A stretch of 64,000 bases of DNA, taken from Pseudomonas sp. B21-028 (GTDB lineage Bacteria > Pseudomonadota > Gammaproteobacteria > Pseudomonadales > Pseudomonadaceae). Under the pieces are notes generated by a model that worked only from the letters and a program-made list of their open reading frames with translations, was not told where the DNA came from and did no database searches. The position numbers were made by a program, and so were the translations under genes. Positions 9,085 to 16,112 of this stretch are shown piece after piece (positions within the stretch are counted from its first letter, which is position 1; the number at the start of each line of letters is the position of its first letter). Where the stretch lies: NCBI RefSeq assembly GCF_024749045.1, contig NZ_CP087184.1:1984001-2048000 (forward strand), given 5' to 3'.

Positions 9085-9235
9085 ATCGCGAGCAGGCTCG
9101 CTCCCACCCTGACCCGGGGCGGACACAGAACCCATGTATCCCATCAGCCTCCTGTGGGAGCGAGCCTGCTCGCGATAGCGTCGGCTCAGCTCCCCGCATC
9201 CCGGTTGAATGAAGGCTATCGCGAGCAGGCTCGGA
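9085..9235. repeat. REP cluster, two full units and one truncated
   Basis: Units at 9085-9107 (inverted), 9151-9180 (direct) and 9216-9235 (inverted). The third breaks off in GGCTCGG exactly where the dacB stop codon begins at 9236. Confidence 0.85.
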
Positions 9236-10702
9236 TCAGAGCACCGAAGCCGTTTGCGGCAATTTCGGCTGGCGGTACAGGTCCAGCAGCACCTGGTCCA
9301 GCACCGACGAAGCGCCCCATGGCTTTGGATCGTTGAGAATCGCCACCACCGCCCAGGTGTTGCCGTTGATGTCCCGGCTGAACCCGGCGATGGCGCGCAC
9401 GGTGTTCAGGGTGCCGGTCTTGATGTGGGCTTCGCCGGCCATGGCCGTGGTCTTGAGGCGTTTGCGCATGGTGCCGTCGGTGCCGACAATCGGCATCGAA
9501 CTGATGTACTCGGCCGCATAGGGGCTGCGCCAGGCGGCTTGCAGCATCGCCGCCATTTCCCGGGCGCTGACCCGTTCGGCGCGGGACAGGCCGGAGCCGT
9601 TCTCCATCACCAGGTGCGGCGCGGTGATGCCTTTCTTGGCCAGCCATTGGCGCACGACCCTTTGCGCGGCCTTGGCGTCGTCACCGTCGGCTTCGTTGCG
9701 AAACTGCGCGCCCAGGCTCAGGAACAACTGCTGGGCCATGGTGTTGTTACTGTATTTGTTGATGTCGCGGATGATCTCCGCCAGGTCCGGCGAGAACGCC
9801 CGGGCCAGCACTTTGGCGTTGCTCGGGGTGGCGGCCAGACGGTCCTTGCCCTGGATGCTGCCGCCCAGTTCCTTCCAGATCGCACGCACCGCGCCGGCGG
9901 TGTAGGTGGCGTGGTCCAGCAGTGACAGGTAGGTCTGGGAGCTGCAGCCATCGCCCAACTGCCCGCCGACGGTCACGGCCACGCTGCCGTCCGGCTGGGG
10001 TACCGGGTTGTAGCGCACGCCGCCGGCGCATTGCTTGGAATTGACCGCCTTGACCTGGTTATCGATATGGATGCTGGCAATCGGCGGCTCCACCGACACC
10101 AGTACCCGGCCGCCATCATTGCGGGCAACGAAGCGCAGCGCCTTGAGGTTGACCAGCAGGGAGTCGGGCTTGACCAGGAAAGGCTTGTTTTCGTCGTTGC
10201 CGTCGTCGTTGAACTCGGGCAATTGCGGCTGGATGAAGAAACCGCGGTCCAGCACCAGGTCGCCGGTGACCTGCTGTACGCCGTTGGCCCGCAAGTCGCG
10301 CATCAGCAGCCAGAGCTTTTCCATGTTCAGCTTGGGGTCGCCGCCGCCCTTGAGATACAGGTTGCCGTTGAGGATCCCGCCACTGAGGGTGCCGTCGGTG
10401 TAGAACTCGGTCTTCCACTGGTGATTGGGGCCGAGCATTTCCAGGGCGGCGTAGGTGGTCACCAGCTTCATGGTGGAGGCCGGGTTGACCGAGACGTCGG
10501 CATTGTAGAGGGTCGGGGTGCCGGGGCCATTGAGTGGCACCATCACCAGGGACAGCGCGTCGTTTTGCAGCTTGCTGGTCTTCAGGGCCTTCTGCACATT
10601 CGGCGACAGGGCAGTGTTGATCGTAGCGGCGCTGGTGGAAGCAGGGAGGGCCAGGGGAAGAAGAAGGCTGGCCAGGAGCAGTGGACGCAAAGATTTGATC
10701 AT
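9236..10702 (-). CDS. dacB: D-alanyl-D-alanine carboxypeptidase/endopeptidase (PBP4, peptidase S13)
   Basis: A 488-residue exported penicillin-binding protein. Residues 1-25 form a signal peptide (hydrophobic LLLASLLLPLALP then ASTSA). Catalytic motifs: SxxK at Ser76-Lys79 (STMK), SNN in the KYSNNTMAQ stretch, and KTG in HIKTGTLN. The family trims pentapeptides and cleaves D-Ala-mDAP cross-bridges in periplasmic peptidoglycan. Length matches PBP4. Convergent with the upstream diguanylate cyclase; the stop codon abuts a truncated REP. Confidence 0.95.
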   Translation of the reverse strand: MIKSLRPLLLASLLLPLALPASTSAATINTALSPNVQKALKTSKLQNDALSLVMVPLNGPGTPTLYNADVSVNPASTMKLVTTYAALEMLGPNHQWKTEFYTDGTLSGGILNGNLYLKGGGDPKLNMEKLWLLMRDLRANGVQQVTGDLVLDRGFFIQPQLPEFNDDGNDENKPFLVKPDSLLVNLKALRFVARNDGGRVLVSVEPPIASIHIDNQVKAVNSKQCAGGVRYNPVPQPDGSVAVTVGGQLGDGCSSQTYLSLLDHATYTAGAVRAIWKELGGSIQGKDRLAATPSNAKVLARAFSPDLAEIIRDINKYSNNTMAQQLFLSLGAQFRNEADGDDAKAAQRVVRQWLAKKGITAPHLVMENGSGLSRAERVSAREMAAMLQAAWRSPYAAEYISSMPIVGTDGTMRKRLKTTAMAGEAHIKTGTLNTVRAIAGFSRDINGNTWAVVAILNDPKPWGASSVLDQVLLDLYRQPKLPQTASVL

Positions 10703-10934
10703 GTGTAATAAAACCCTACGGGCGAGGGGGGAAAAACGAGGACATGAAAATGAACGCCCTCAACGGTCAGGAAAGTGTCGGCATTATGCCCCAAGGCGCA
10801 CCGGCATGGGCCGTGCCTGAGCCTTTGATGAGGCAATTTTTTACCGACGGTAGATCGATATGCCCGATCAACCGGGCAATCGTTGCACCAAACTGGTAAA
10901 GTGCCGGCCGTTATTACTTATGAGGATTGTTCCA

Positions 10935-11279
10935 ATGGCGACTAACCGTTCCCGGCGTCTGCGCAAAAAACTGTGTGTGGATGAATTTCAGGAGCTGGGT
11001 TTCGAACTGAACCTGGATCTCAAAGAAGATCTGGACGATGAGGCGATTGACGCTTTCCTCGACGCTTTCCTGAAACAAGCCATGGAAGCCAATGGCCTGG
11101 GTTATGTCGGCGGCGACGACTACGGTCTGGTTTGCCTGCAGAAGCGTGGCTCGGTTTCGGAAGAACAACGTGCTGCCGTTGAAGCCTGGCTCAAGGGCCG
11201 CAGCGAACTGACCAACATGACCGTCAGCCCGCTGATCGACGTGTGGCACCCGGACATGCCAATCAACGCCAAGGCGTGA
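10935..11279 (+). CDS. yggL: YggL-family ribosome-associated protein
   Basis: A 114-residue acidic protein (MATNRSRRLRKKLCVDEFQE; later GLGYVGGDDYGLVC) of the YggL family (formerly a DUF), reported to associate with the 50S subunit. The ATG at 10935 gives the family's usual N-terminus; the 25 extra codons upstream are unlikely. It has its own strong terminator downstream. Confidence 0.85.
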   Translation: MATNRSRRLRKKLCVDEFQELGFELNLDLKEDLDDEAIDAFLDAFLKQAMEANGLGYVGGDDYGLVCLQKRGSVSEEQRAAVEAWLKGRSELTNMTVSPLIDVWHPDMPINAKA

Positions 11280-11286
11280 TGTCCTG

Positions 11287-11319
11287 AACCGGCAGCCCGA
11301 TTGGGCGCCGGTTTTTTTT
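11287..11319 (+). terminator. Rho-independent terminator of yggL
   Basis: Stem AACCGGC-A-GCCC, loop GATT, GGGC-GCCGGTT, followed by eight T residues, starting 8 bp after the stop. Confidence 0.93.
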
Positions 11320-11353
11320 ATGCCTGGCGGTCGGGTATCTGGTGACCTTCAGG

Positions 11354-11424
11354 CCGCTATCGCGAGCAGGCTCGCTCCCACGATTGGATCGCGTTTCCCT
11401 GTGGGAGCGAGCCTGCTCGCGATG
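11354..11424. repeat. REP doublet (inverted pair)
   Basis: Two units in opposite orientation (11355-11381 and 11399-11424), lying between the convergent yggL and benE-like genes. The right unit almost touches the transporter stop at 11428. Confidence 0.85.
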
Positions 11425-11427
11425 CTT

Positions 11428-12618
11428 TCAAGCTTTGCGCCAGTTCAGGATCAGCAAAGTCAGCACCCCCGCCACAATCCCCCAGAACGCCGAACCGACG
11501 GAAAACAGCGTCAGCCCCGACGCCGTGACCATGAAGGTGATCAGCGCCGCTTCCCGTTCCCTGGCTTCGCTCATGGCGATGCTCAAGCCGTTGATGATCG
11601 AACCGAACAGTGCCAGTGCCGCGATGGACAACACCAGCTCCTTGGGCAGCGCCGCGAACAATGCCGCCAGTGTGGCGCCGAATACCCCGGCAATCCCGTA
11701 GAAGATCCCGCACCACACCGCCGCCGTGTAGCGCTTGTTGCGATCTTCGTGGGCATGGGGCCCGGTGCAGATGGCGGCGCTGATGGCCGCGAGGTTGATG
11801 CCGTGGGAGCCGAACGGCGCCAGCAGCAGCGAGGCGATGCCGGTGCTGGTGATCAGGGGGGAAGCCGGAACGTTGTAGCCGTCGGCACGGAGCACGGCGA
11901 TGCCGGGCATATTCTGGGAAGTCATCGCCACCACGAACAGCGGAATGCCGATACTGATGGTGGCCGCCAGGGAAAAGTGCGGCGTGGTCCAGACCGGTGT
12001 CGCGACCTCAAGGGCAAAGCCGCTGAAGTCCAGCAGGCCCATCAGGCCAGACAGCGCGGTGCCGATCAGCAGCGCCGCCAGCACCGCGTAGCGAGGCGAC
12101 AGGCGCTTGACGATCAGGTACGTGAAGAACATGCCCAGCACCAGGCCGGTGCGATGCTGGGCGGCGACGAAAATCTCGCTGCCGATCTTGAACAGGATGC
12201 CCGCCAGCAACGCCGCCGCCAGCGACGCCGGAATGCGCTTGACCAGGCGCTCGAAGCTGCCGGTCAGGCCGCAGATCGTCACCAGCACCGCGCAGGTGAT
12301 GTAGGCGCCTATGGCCTCGCCATAGCTCACGCCGCCCAGGCTGGTGATTAGCAGCGCCGCGCCGGGCGTCGACCAGGCGATGGTGACCGGTGTGCGGTAA
12401 CGCAACGACAGGCCGATGGAACACACCGCCATGCCAATGGAGATCGCCCAGATCCACGAGGAAATCTGCCCGCTGGTCAGCCCCGCCGCCTGGCCGGCCT
12501 GGAACATCAGCACCAGGGAACTGGTGTAGCCGGTCATCATCGCGATGAACCCGGCGACGATGGCCGAGGGCGAGGTATCGGCCAATGGGCGAAGTGGCGC
12601 GGTCGTGACTTCGGTCAT
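11428..12618 (-). CDS. benE: BenE-family benzoate/H+ symporter-like membrane protein
   Basis: A 396-residue, very hydrophobic protein with about 11-12 membrane segments and the BenE-typical start (SAIVAGFIAMMTGYTSSLVLM) and motif STPGAALL. BenE proteins import aromatic acids such as benzoate with protons. No benzoate degradation genes are near, and the neighbours are purine-catabolism genes, so the substrate may differ. Divergent from a GntR-type regulator gene at 12951, which could control it. The family call is firm; the substrate is inferred from family name only. Confidence 0.82.
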   Translation of the reverse strand: MTEVTTAPLRPLADTSPSAIVAGFIAMMTGYTSSLVLMFQAGQAAGLTSGQISSWIWAISIGMAVCSIGLSLRYRTPVTIAWSTPGAALLITSLGGVSYGEAIGAYITCAVLVTICGLTGSFERLVKRIPASLAAALLAGILFKIGSEIFVAAQHRTGLVLGMFFTYLIVKRLSPRYAVLAALLIGTALSGLMGLLDFSGFALEVATPVWTTPHFSLAATISIGIPLFVVAMTSQNMPGIAVLRADGYNVPASPLITSTGIASLLLAPFGSHGINLAAISAAICTGPHAHEDRNKRYTAAVWCGIFYGIAGVFGATLAALFAALPKELVLSIAALALFGSIINGLSIAMSEAREREAALITFMVTASGLTLFSVGSAFWGIVAGVLTLLILNWRKA

Positions 12619-12649
12619 GGTGAGAGGGGATCCTTGGATAGATTATGTA

Positions 12650-12740
12650 CCTGTGGGAGCAAGGCTTGCCCGCGATGAAGGGGCCTGGGTTTCAAGGTTC
12701 ACCACGTCAGCTTCATCGCGGGCAAGCGATGCTCCCACAG
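12650..12740. repeat. REP doublet in a 332-bp intergenic gap
   Basis: Inverted units at 12650-12676 and 12712-12740, cores GGAGCAAGGCTTGCCCGCGAT and its near complement. Apart from the site at 12848 I see nothing else in the benE-GntR gap (12619-12950). Confidence 0.85.
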
Positions 12741-12847
12741 TGCCATAGGTGTCACAGATTGAGGGTTTAAGCCTAAACTCAACCCAGTGGGCAATTGCAA
12801 TACAGCCAAGGCCGCAAACAGCCGTACAGTCGTGTTGCCATCAGAGG

Positions 12848-12858
12848 TTGTGTACAAT
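12848..12858. promoter_or_regulatory. TTGTGTACAA palindrome over a TACAAT -10 element
   Basis: TTGTGTACAA (12848-12857) resembles the TTGTATACAA operators bound by many FCD-type GntR proteins and overlaps TACAAT (12853-12858), a candidate -10 for the GntR gene that starts at 12951. This suggests autorepression. No good -35 was found at standard spacing. Confidence 0.45.
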
Positions 12859-12950
12859 CGCCGTGTTTTTTACGCGATACTTGCCAGCGACCCGCTGTGC
12901 CGTATTACAGTCACGGTCAATTCGCCGCAGTTCTCCCGACCCGAGTGCCC

Positions 12951-13715
12951 ATGAACGAACAGTTGCAGCCCCTCAAGAAACAACCGCGAGCAGGCAAAGC
13001 CGGCCGCAGCGGAACCCAGGACGATATCGTCTATGCGCATATCTTCGAGGCCATCCTCGAACAACGCCTGGCGCCCGGCACAAAGTTGAGCGAAGAGGCA
13101 CTGGGGGAGATTTTCGGAGTCAGCCGCACCATCATCCGCCGTGCGCTGTCGCGCCTGGCCCATGAAGGGGTCGTGTTGTTGCGGCCTAATCGCGGCGCGG
13201 TCGTTGCCAGCCCGAGTGTCGAGGAGGCGCGCCAGGTGTTCATGGCCCGGCGCCTGGTAGAGCGGGCGATCACTGAGCTGGCGGTGCAGCACGCTACTGC
13301 CGAGCAGCTTGCCGAATTACGCCAGATGGTCAGCGACGAGCGCGACAGTTTTTCCCGTGGCGACCGTGGCGCCGGCATCCGTCTGTCGGGTGAGTTCCAT
13401 CTCAAACTGGCCGAGGCGGCCAGGAATGCCCCGCTGATCAGCTTCCAGCGCAGCCTGGTGTCCCAGACCTCACTGATCATCGCCCAGTATGAAAGCGGCA
13501 ACCGTTCCCACTGTTCCTACGACGAACACACCCAGTTGATCGATGCCATCGAAGCCCGGGACGCTACCCTGGCGGTGGACCTGATGATGCACCATATGGA
13601 TCACATCGACAGCAAGCTCAACCTCGACGAGGAGGGTGCCTCGGACGACCTGCACGCGGTGTTTTCGCACCTGCTGCAGAGCAAGAAGCCTGGGCGGTCG
13701 ACGGCCAAGCTCTGA
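12951..13715 (+). CDS. GntR-family (FCD) transcriptional regulator, probable purine-catabolism regulator
   Basis: A 254-residue regulator: N-terminal winged helix (IFEAILEQRLAPGTKLSEEALGEIFGVSRTIIRRALSRLAHEGVV, about 25-85) and a C-terminal FCD ligand domain with conserved His residues (EFHLKLAEAA; DEHTQLIDAI; HHMDHI). It converges on guaD-xdhCBA, and an equivalent regulator sits beside guanine deaminase in P. aeruginosa, so control of purine breakdown is likely but inferred. The ATG at 12951 is preferred over an in-frame ATG at 12795 because a candidate promoter and operator lie between them. Confidence 0.85.
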   Translation: MNEQLQPLKKQPRAGKAGRSGTQDDIVYAHIFEAILEQRLAPGTKLSEEALGEIFGVSRTIIRRALSRLAHEGVVLLRPNRGAVVASPSVEEARQVFMARRLVERAITELAVQHATAEQLAELRQMVSDERDSFSRGDRGAGIRLSGEFHLKLAEAARNAPLISFQRSLVSQTSLIIAQYESGNRSHCSYDEHTQLIDAIEARDATLAVDLMMHHMDHIDSKLNLDEEGASDDLHAVFSHLLQSKKPGRSTAKL

Positions 13716-13747
13716 GGGGGGCTGAGTCCGTCATACCGAGTTGCCTT

Positions 13748-13826
13748 CATCGCGAGCAGGCTCGCTCCCACAGAGATTATGTGAACGCCATAAATCCCCT
13801 GTGGGAGCGAGCCTGCTCGCGATAGC
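13748..13826. repeat. REP doublet between GntR gene and guaD
   Basis: Inverted units 13748-13772 and 13798-13826 in the gap between two convergent genes; the second ends 3 bp from the guaD stop. Confidence 0.85.
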
Positions 13827-13829
13827 GGT

Positions 13830-15134
13830 CTAGCGCTGATGCACCAACCTGCCAGCCGCATAGGTCTGCGCCACCGTCCGGTCATCCCCCAGCGTCATCA
13901 ACACGAACAATCTCTCGGCAATGTCCCTGGCCTGCTTCAGGCGATAGCTCAACAGCGGCGTAGCGTTGTAGTCCAACACCAGGAAATCCGCATCGGTGCC
14001 CGGCTGCAAGGTACCGATGCGATCTTCCAGGCGCAGGGCCCGGGCGCCGCCGAGGGTCGCCAGGTACAGCGATTTGAACGGGCTCAGTCGCGCGCCCTGC
14101 AACTGCATCACCTTATAGGCTTCGTTCAGGGTCTGTAGCAGCGAAAAGCTGGTGCCGCCGCCGACGTCCGTGCCCAACCCCACGTTGACCTTGTGCTTTT
14201 CCGCCATCGGCAGGTTGAACAGGCCGCTGCCCAGGAACAGGTTCGACGTGGGGCAGAACGCGATGGCCGAACCGGTTTCGGCCAGGCGTGCACATTCGTC
14301 GTCGCACAGGTGCACACCGTGGGCGAACACCGAGCGCTCGCCGAGCAACCGGTAGTGATCGTAGACGTCCAGATAGCCCTTGCGCTCGGGAAACAGCGCC
14401 TTGACCCATTGCACTTCCTGGAGGTTTTCACTGATGTGGGTCTGCATGTACAGATCCGGGTATTCCTCCAGCAACTGACCGGCCAGCGCCAACTGCTCCG
14501 GCGTGCTGGTGGGGGCGAAGCGCGGGGTCACGGCGTAATGCAGGCGGCCCTTGCCGTGCCAGCGCTCGATCAGCGCCTTGCTCTCGGTGTAGCTGGATTC
14601 GGCGGTGTCGGTCAGGTAGTCCGGGGCGTTGCGATCCATCATGACTTTACCGGCGATCATCCGCAGGTCGAGTTTCTCGGCCGCTTCAAAAAAGGCATTC
14701 ACCGATTCTGGGTGCACACTGCCGAACACCAGGGCCGTGGTGGTGCCGTTGCGCAGCAGCTCCTTGATGAAAATATCGGCTACGGCTTCGGCGTGGGCCG
14801 GGTCGGCGAACTGGCGCTCACAGGGAAAGGTGTAGGTATTGAGCCAGTCCAGCAGTTGTTCGCCATAGGCGCCCACCATGCCGGTTTGTGGCAGATGGAT
14901 GTGGGTGTCGATGAAGCCGGGGGTTATCAGCGCGTCCGGGTAATGGGCAATTTCGATGTCCGCCGCCAGGCTTGGCAGCAGGTCATGGGCGTGGCCGAGG
15001 GCGCTGATCTGGCCGTTTTCCACCACCAGCAGGCCGTCCTCGAAATATTCATAAGAGGCTTCGAGGCCGACTTCGGCCGGGTCGGCGAGGCTGTGGAGCA
15101 GGGCGGCGCGGTAGGCTTTGCGTGTCTTGGGCAT
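13830..15134 (-). CDS. guaD: Guanine deaminase
   Basis: A 434-residue amidohydrolase-superfamily enzyme that hydrolyses guanine to xanthine and ammonia. Zinc-site motifs are visible: DTHIHLPQTG near residue 75, QTHISEN, and GLGTDVGGGTSFS near the C-terminal third. Located 8 bp downstream of xdhC on the same strand, so its product xanthine feeds the xanthine dehydrogenase encoded just upstream. Length fits GuaD. Confidence 0.94.
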   Translation of the reverse strand: MPKTRKAYRAALLHSLADPAEVGLEASYEYFEDGLLVVENGQISALGHAHDLLPSLAADIEIAHYPDALITPGFIDTHIHLPQTGMVGAYGEQLLDWLNTYTFPCERQFADPAHAEAVADIFIKELLRNGTTTALVFGSVHPESVNAFFEAAEKLDLRMIAGKVMMDRNAPDYLTDTAESSYTESKALIERWHGKGRLHYAVTPRFAPTSTPEQLALAGQLLEEYPDLYMQTHISENLQEVQWVKALFPERKGYLDVYDHYRLLGERSVFAHGVHLCDDECARLAETGSAIAFCPTSNLFLGSGLFNLPMAEKHKVNVGLGTDVGGGTSFSLLQTLNEAYKVMQLQGARLSPFKSLYLATLGGARALRLEDRIGTLQPGTDADFLVLDYNATPLLSYRLKQARDIAERLFVLMTLGDDRTVAQTYAAGRLVHQR

Positions 15135-15142
15135 GGGGAGTC

Positions 15143-15985
15143 TCAGGATTTGGCTTGGCTGCGACGCGAGGCCGGCAGCAGCTTGGCGATGGGTTCGGCG
15201 CGGGCGGTGTGCTGGCCGAAATCCGCGTTATAGGTGGCGATGATTTCGCCGGCGATGGAGATGGCGATTTCCACAGGCAATTTGCCTTTGACTTCGCCAA
15301 TGCCCATCGGGCAACGCATGCGTTGCAAAGCGCCGCTGTCGAAGCCGCGATCGCGCAGGCGGTGTTCGAACTTGACCCGCTTGGTCTTCGAACCGATGAG
15401 GCCGAAGTAGGCGAAGTCGTTGCGCTTGAGGATCGCCGCGCTCAGCTCCAGATCGAGCTGATGGTTGTGGGTCATGACGATGCAGTAACTGCCGGCGGGC
15501 AGGTCATCGACTTCATCCAGCGGGTCTTCGCTGACGATTTTCTCTACGCCGTGGGGCAGTTGTTCAGGGAACTCGGCTTCCCGCGAGTCGATCCAGCGCA
15601 CCCGACAAGGCAGGCTCGCCAGCAACGGCACCAGGGCCCGGCCGACATGACCGGCGCCGAACACGGCAATCTGCGCCTGCACCTGGCCCATGGGTTCGAA
15701 CAGCAGCACGGTGACGCCGCCACAGCACTGGCCCAGGCTGGCGCCGAGGCTGAAGCGCTCCAGGTGCGTGCCCTGCTGGCCGCTGGCGAGCATTTGCCGG
15801 GCAATCTCCATGGCCTTGTATTCCAGGTGCCCGCCACCGATGGTGTCGAACGTCTGGCTGGCGCTGATGACCATCTTCGAACCGGCGTTGCGCGGGGTCG
15901 AGCCGAGTTCTTCGATGATCGTCACCAGCACGCAGGGCTCGCCGCGGGTTTGCAGGTCGGCGAGGGCGCTGATCCAGTTATACAT
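15143..15985 (-). CDS. xdhC: Xanthine dehydrogenase accessory protein XdhC
   Basis: A 280-residue chaperone that binds molybdenum cofactor, promotes its sulfuration and inserts it into XdhB. The XdhC/CoxI pattern is visible: TIIEELGSTPRNAGSKMV near the N-terminus, VFGAGHVGRALVPLL and a C-terminal LIGSKTKRVKFEHRL. The ATG at 15983-15985 is preceded by a strong GAGGTGA; upstream codons to 16066 run through a REP and are not translated. Between xdhB and guaD. Confidence 0.93.
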   Translation of the reverse strand: MYNWISALADLQTRGEPCVLVTIIEELGSTPRNAGSKMVISASQTFDTIGGGHLEYKAMEIARQMLASGQQGTHLERFSLGASLGQCCGGVTVLLFEPMGQVQAQIAVFGAGHVGRALVPLLASLPCRVRWIDSREAEFPEQLPHGVEKIVSEDPLDEVDDLPAGSYCIVMTHNHQLDLELSAAILKRNDFAYFGLIGSKTKRVKFEHRLRDRGFDSGALQRMRCPMGIGEVKGKLPVEIAISIAGEIIATYNADFGQHTARAEPIAKLLPASRRSQAKS

Positions 15986-16020
15986 ATTCACCTCGACATC
16001 TCTTTTGTCTGTTGCGGCCT

Positions 16021-16100
16021 CATCGCGAGCAAGCTCGGCTCCCACAAGGGATCTCAGAGTTAACAAAATTCCTGTGGGAGCCGAGCTTGCTCGCGATAGC
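16021..16100. repeat. REP doublet inside the xdhBA-xdhC-guaD gene run
   Basis: Inverted units 16021-16046 and 16071-16100 occupy most of the 127-bp gap between the xdhB stop and the xdhC start, where the surrounding genes are otherwise tightly packed. Confidence 0.85.
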
Positions 16101-16112
16101 CGCGCCGCGGTC

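Noticed and set aside
9209..9925. 238-codon plus-strand frame opposite the dacB end
   Set aside because: Antisense to dacB and begins inside a REP element; composition is typical of a shadow frame.
12795..12950. N-terminal extension of the GntR regulator to the ATG at 12795
   Set aside because: The extension crosses a TACAAT element and a GntR-like operator, and the winged-helix start fits the ATG at 12951.
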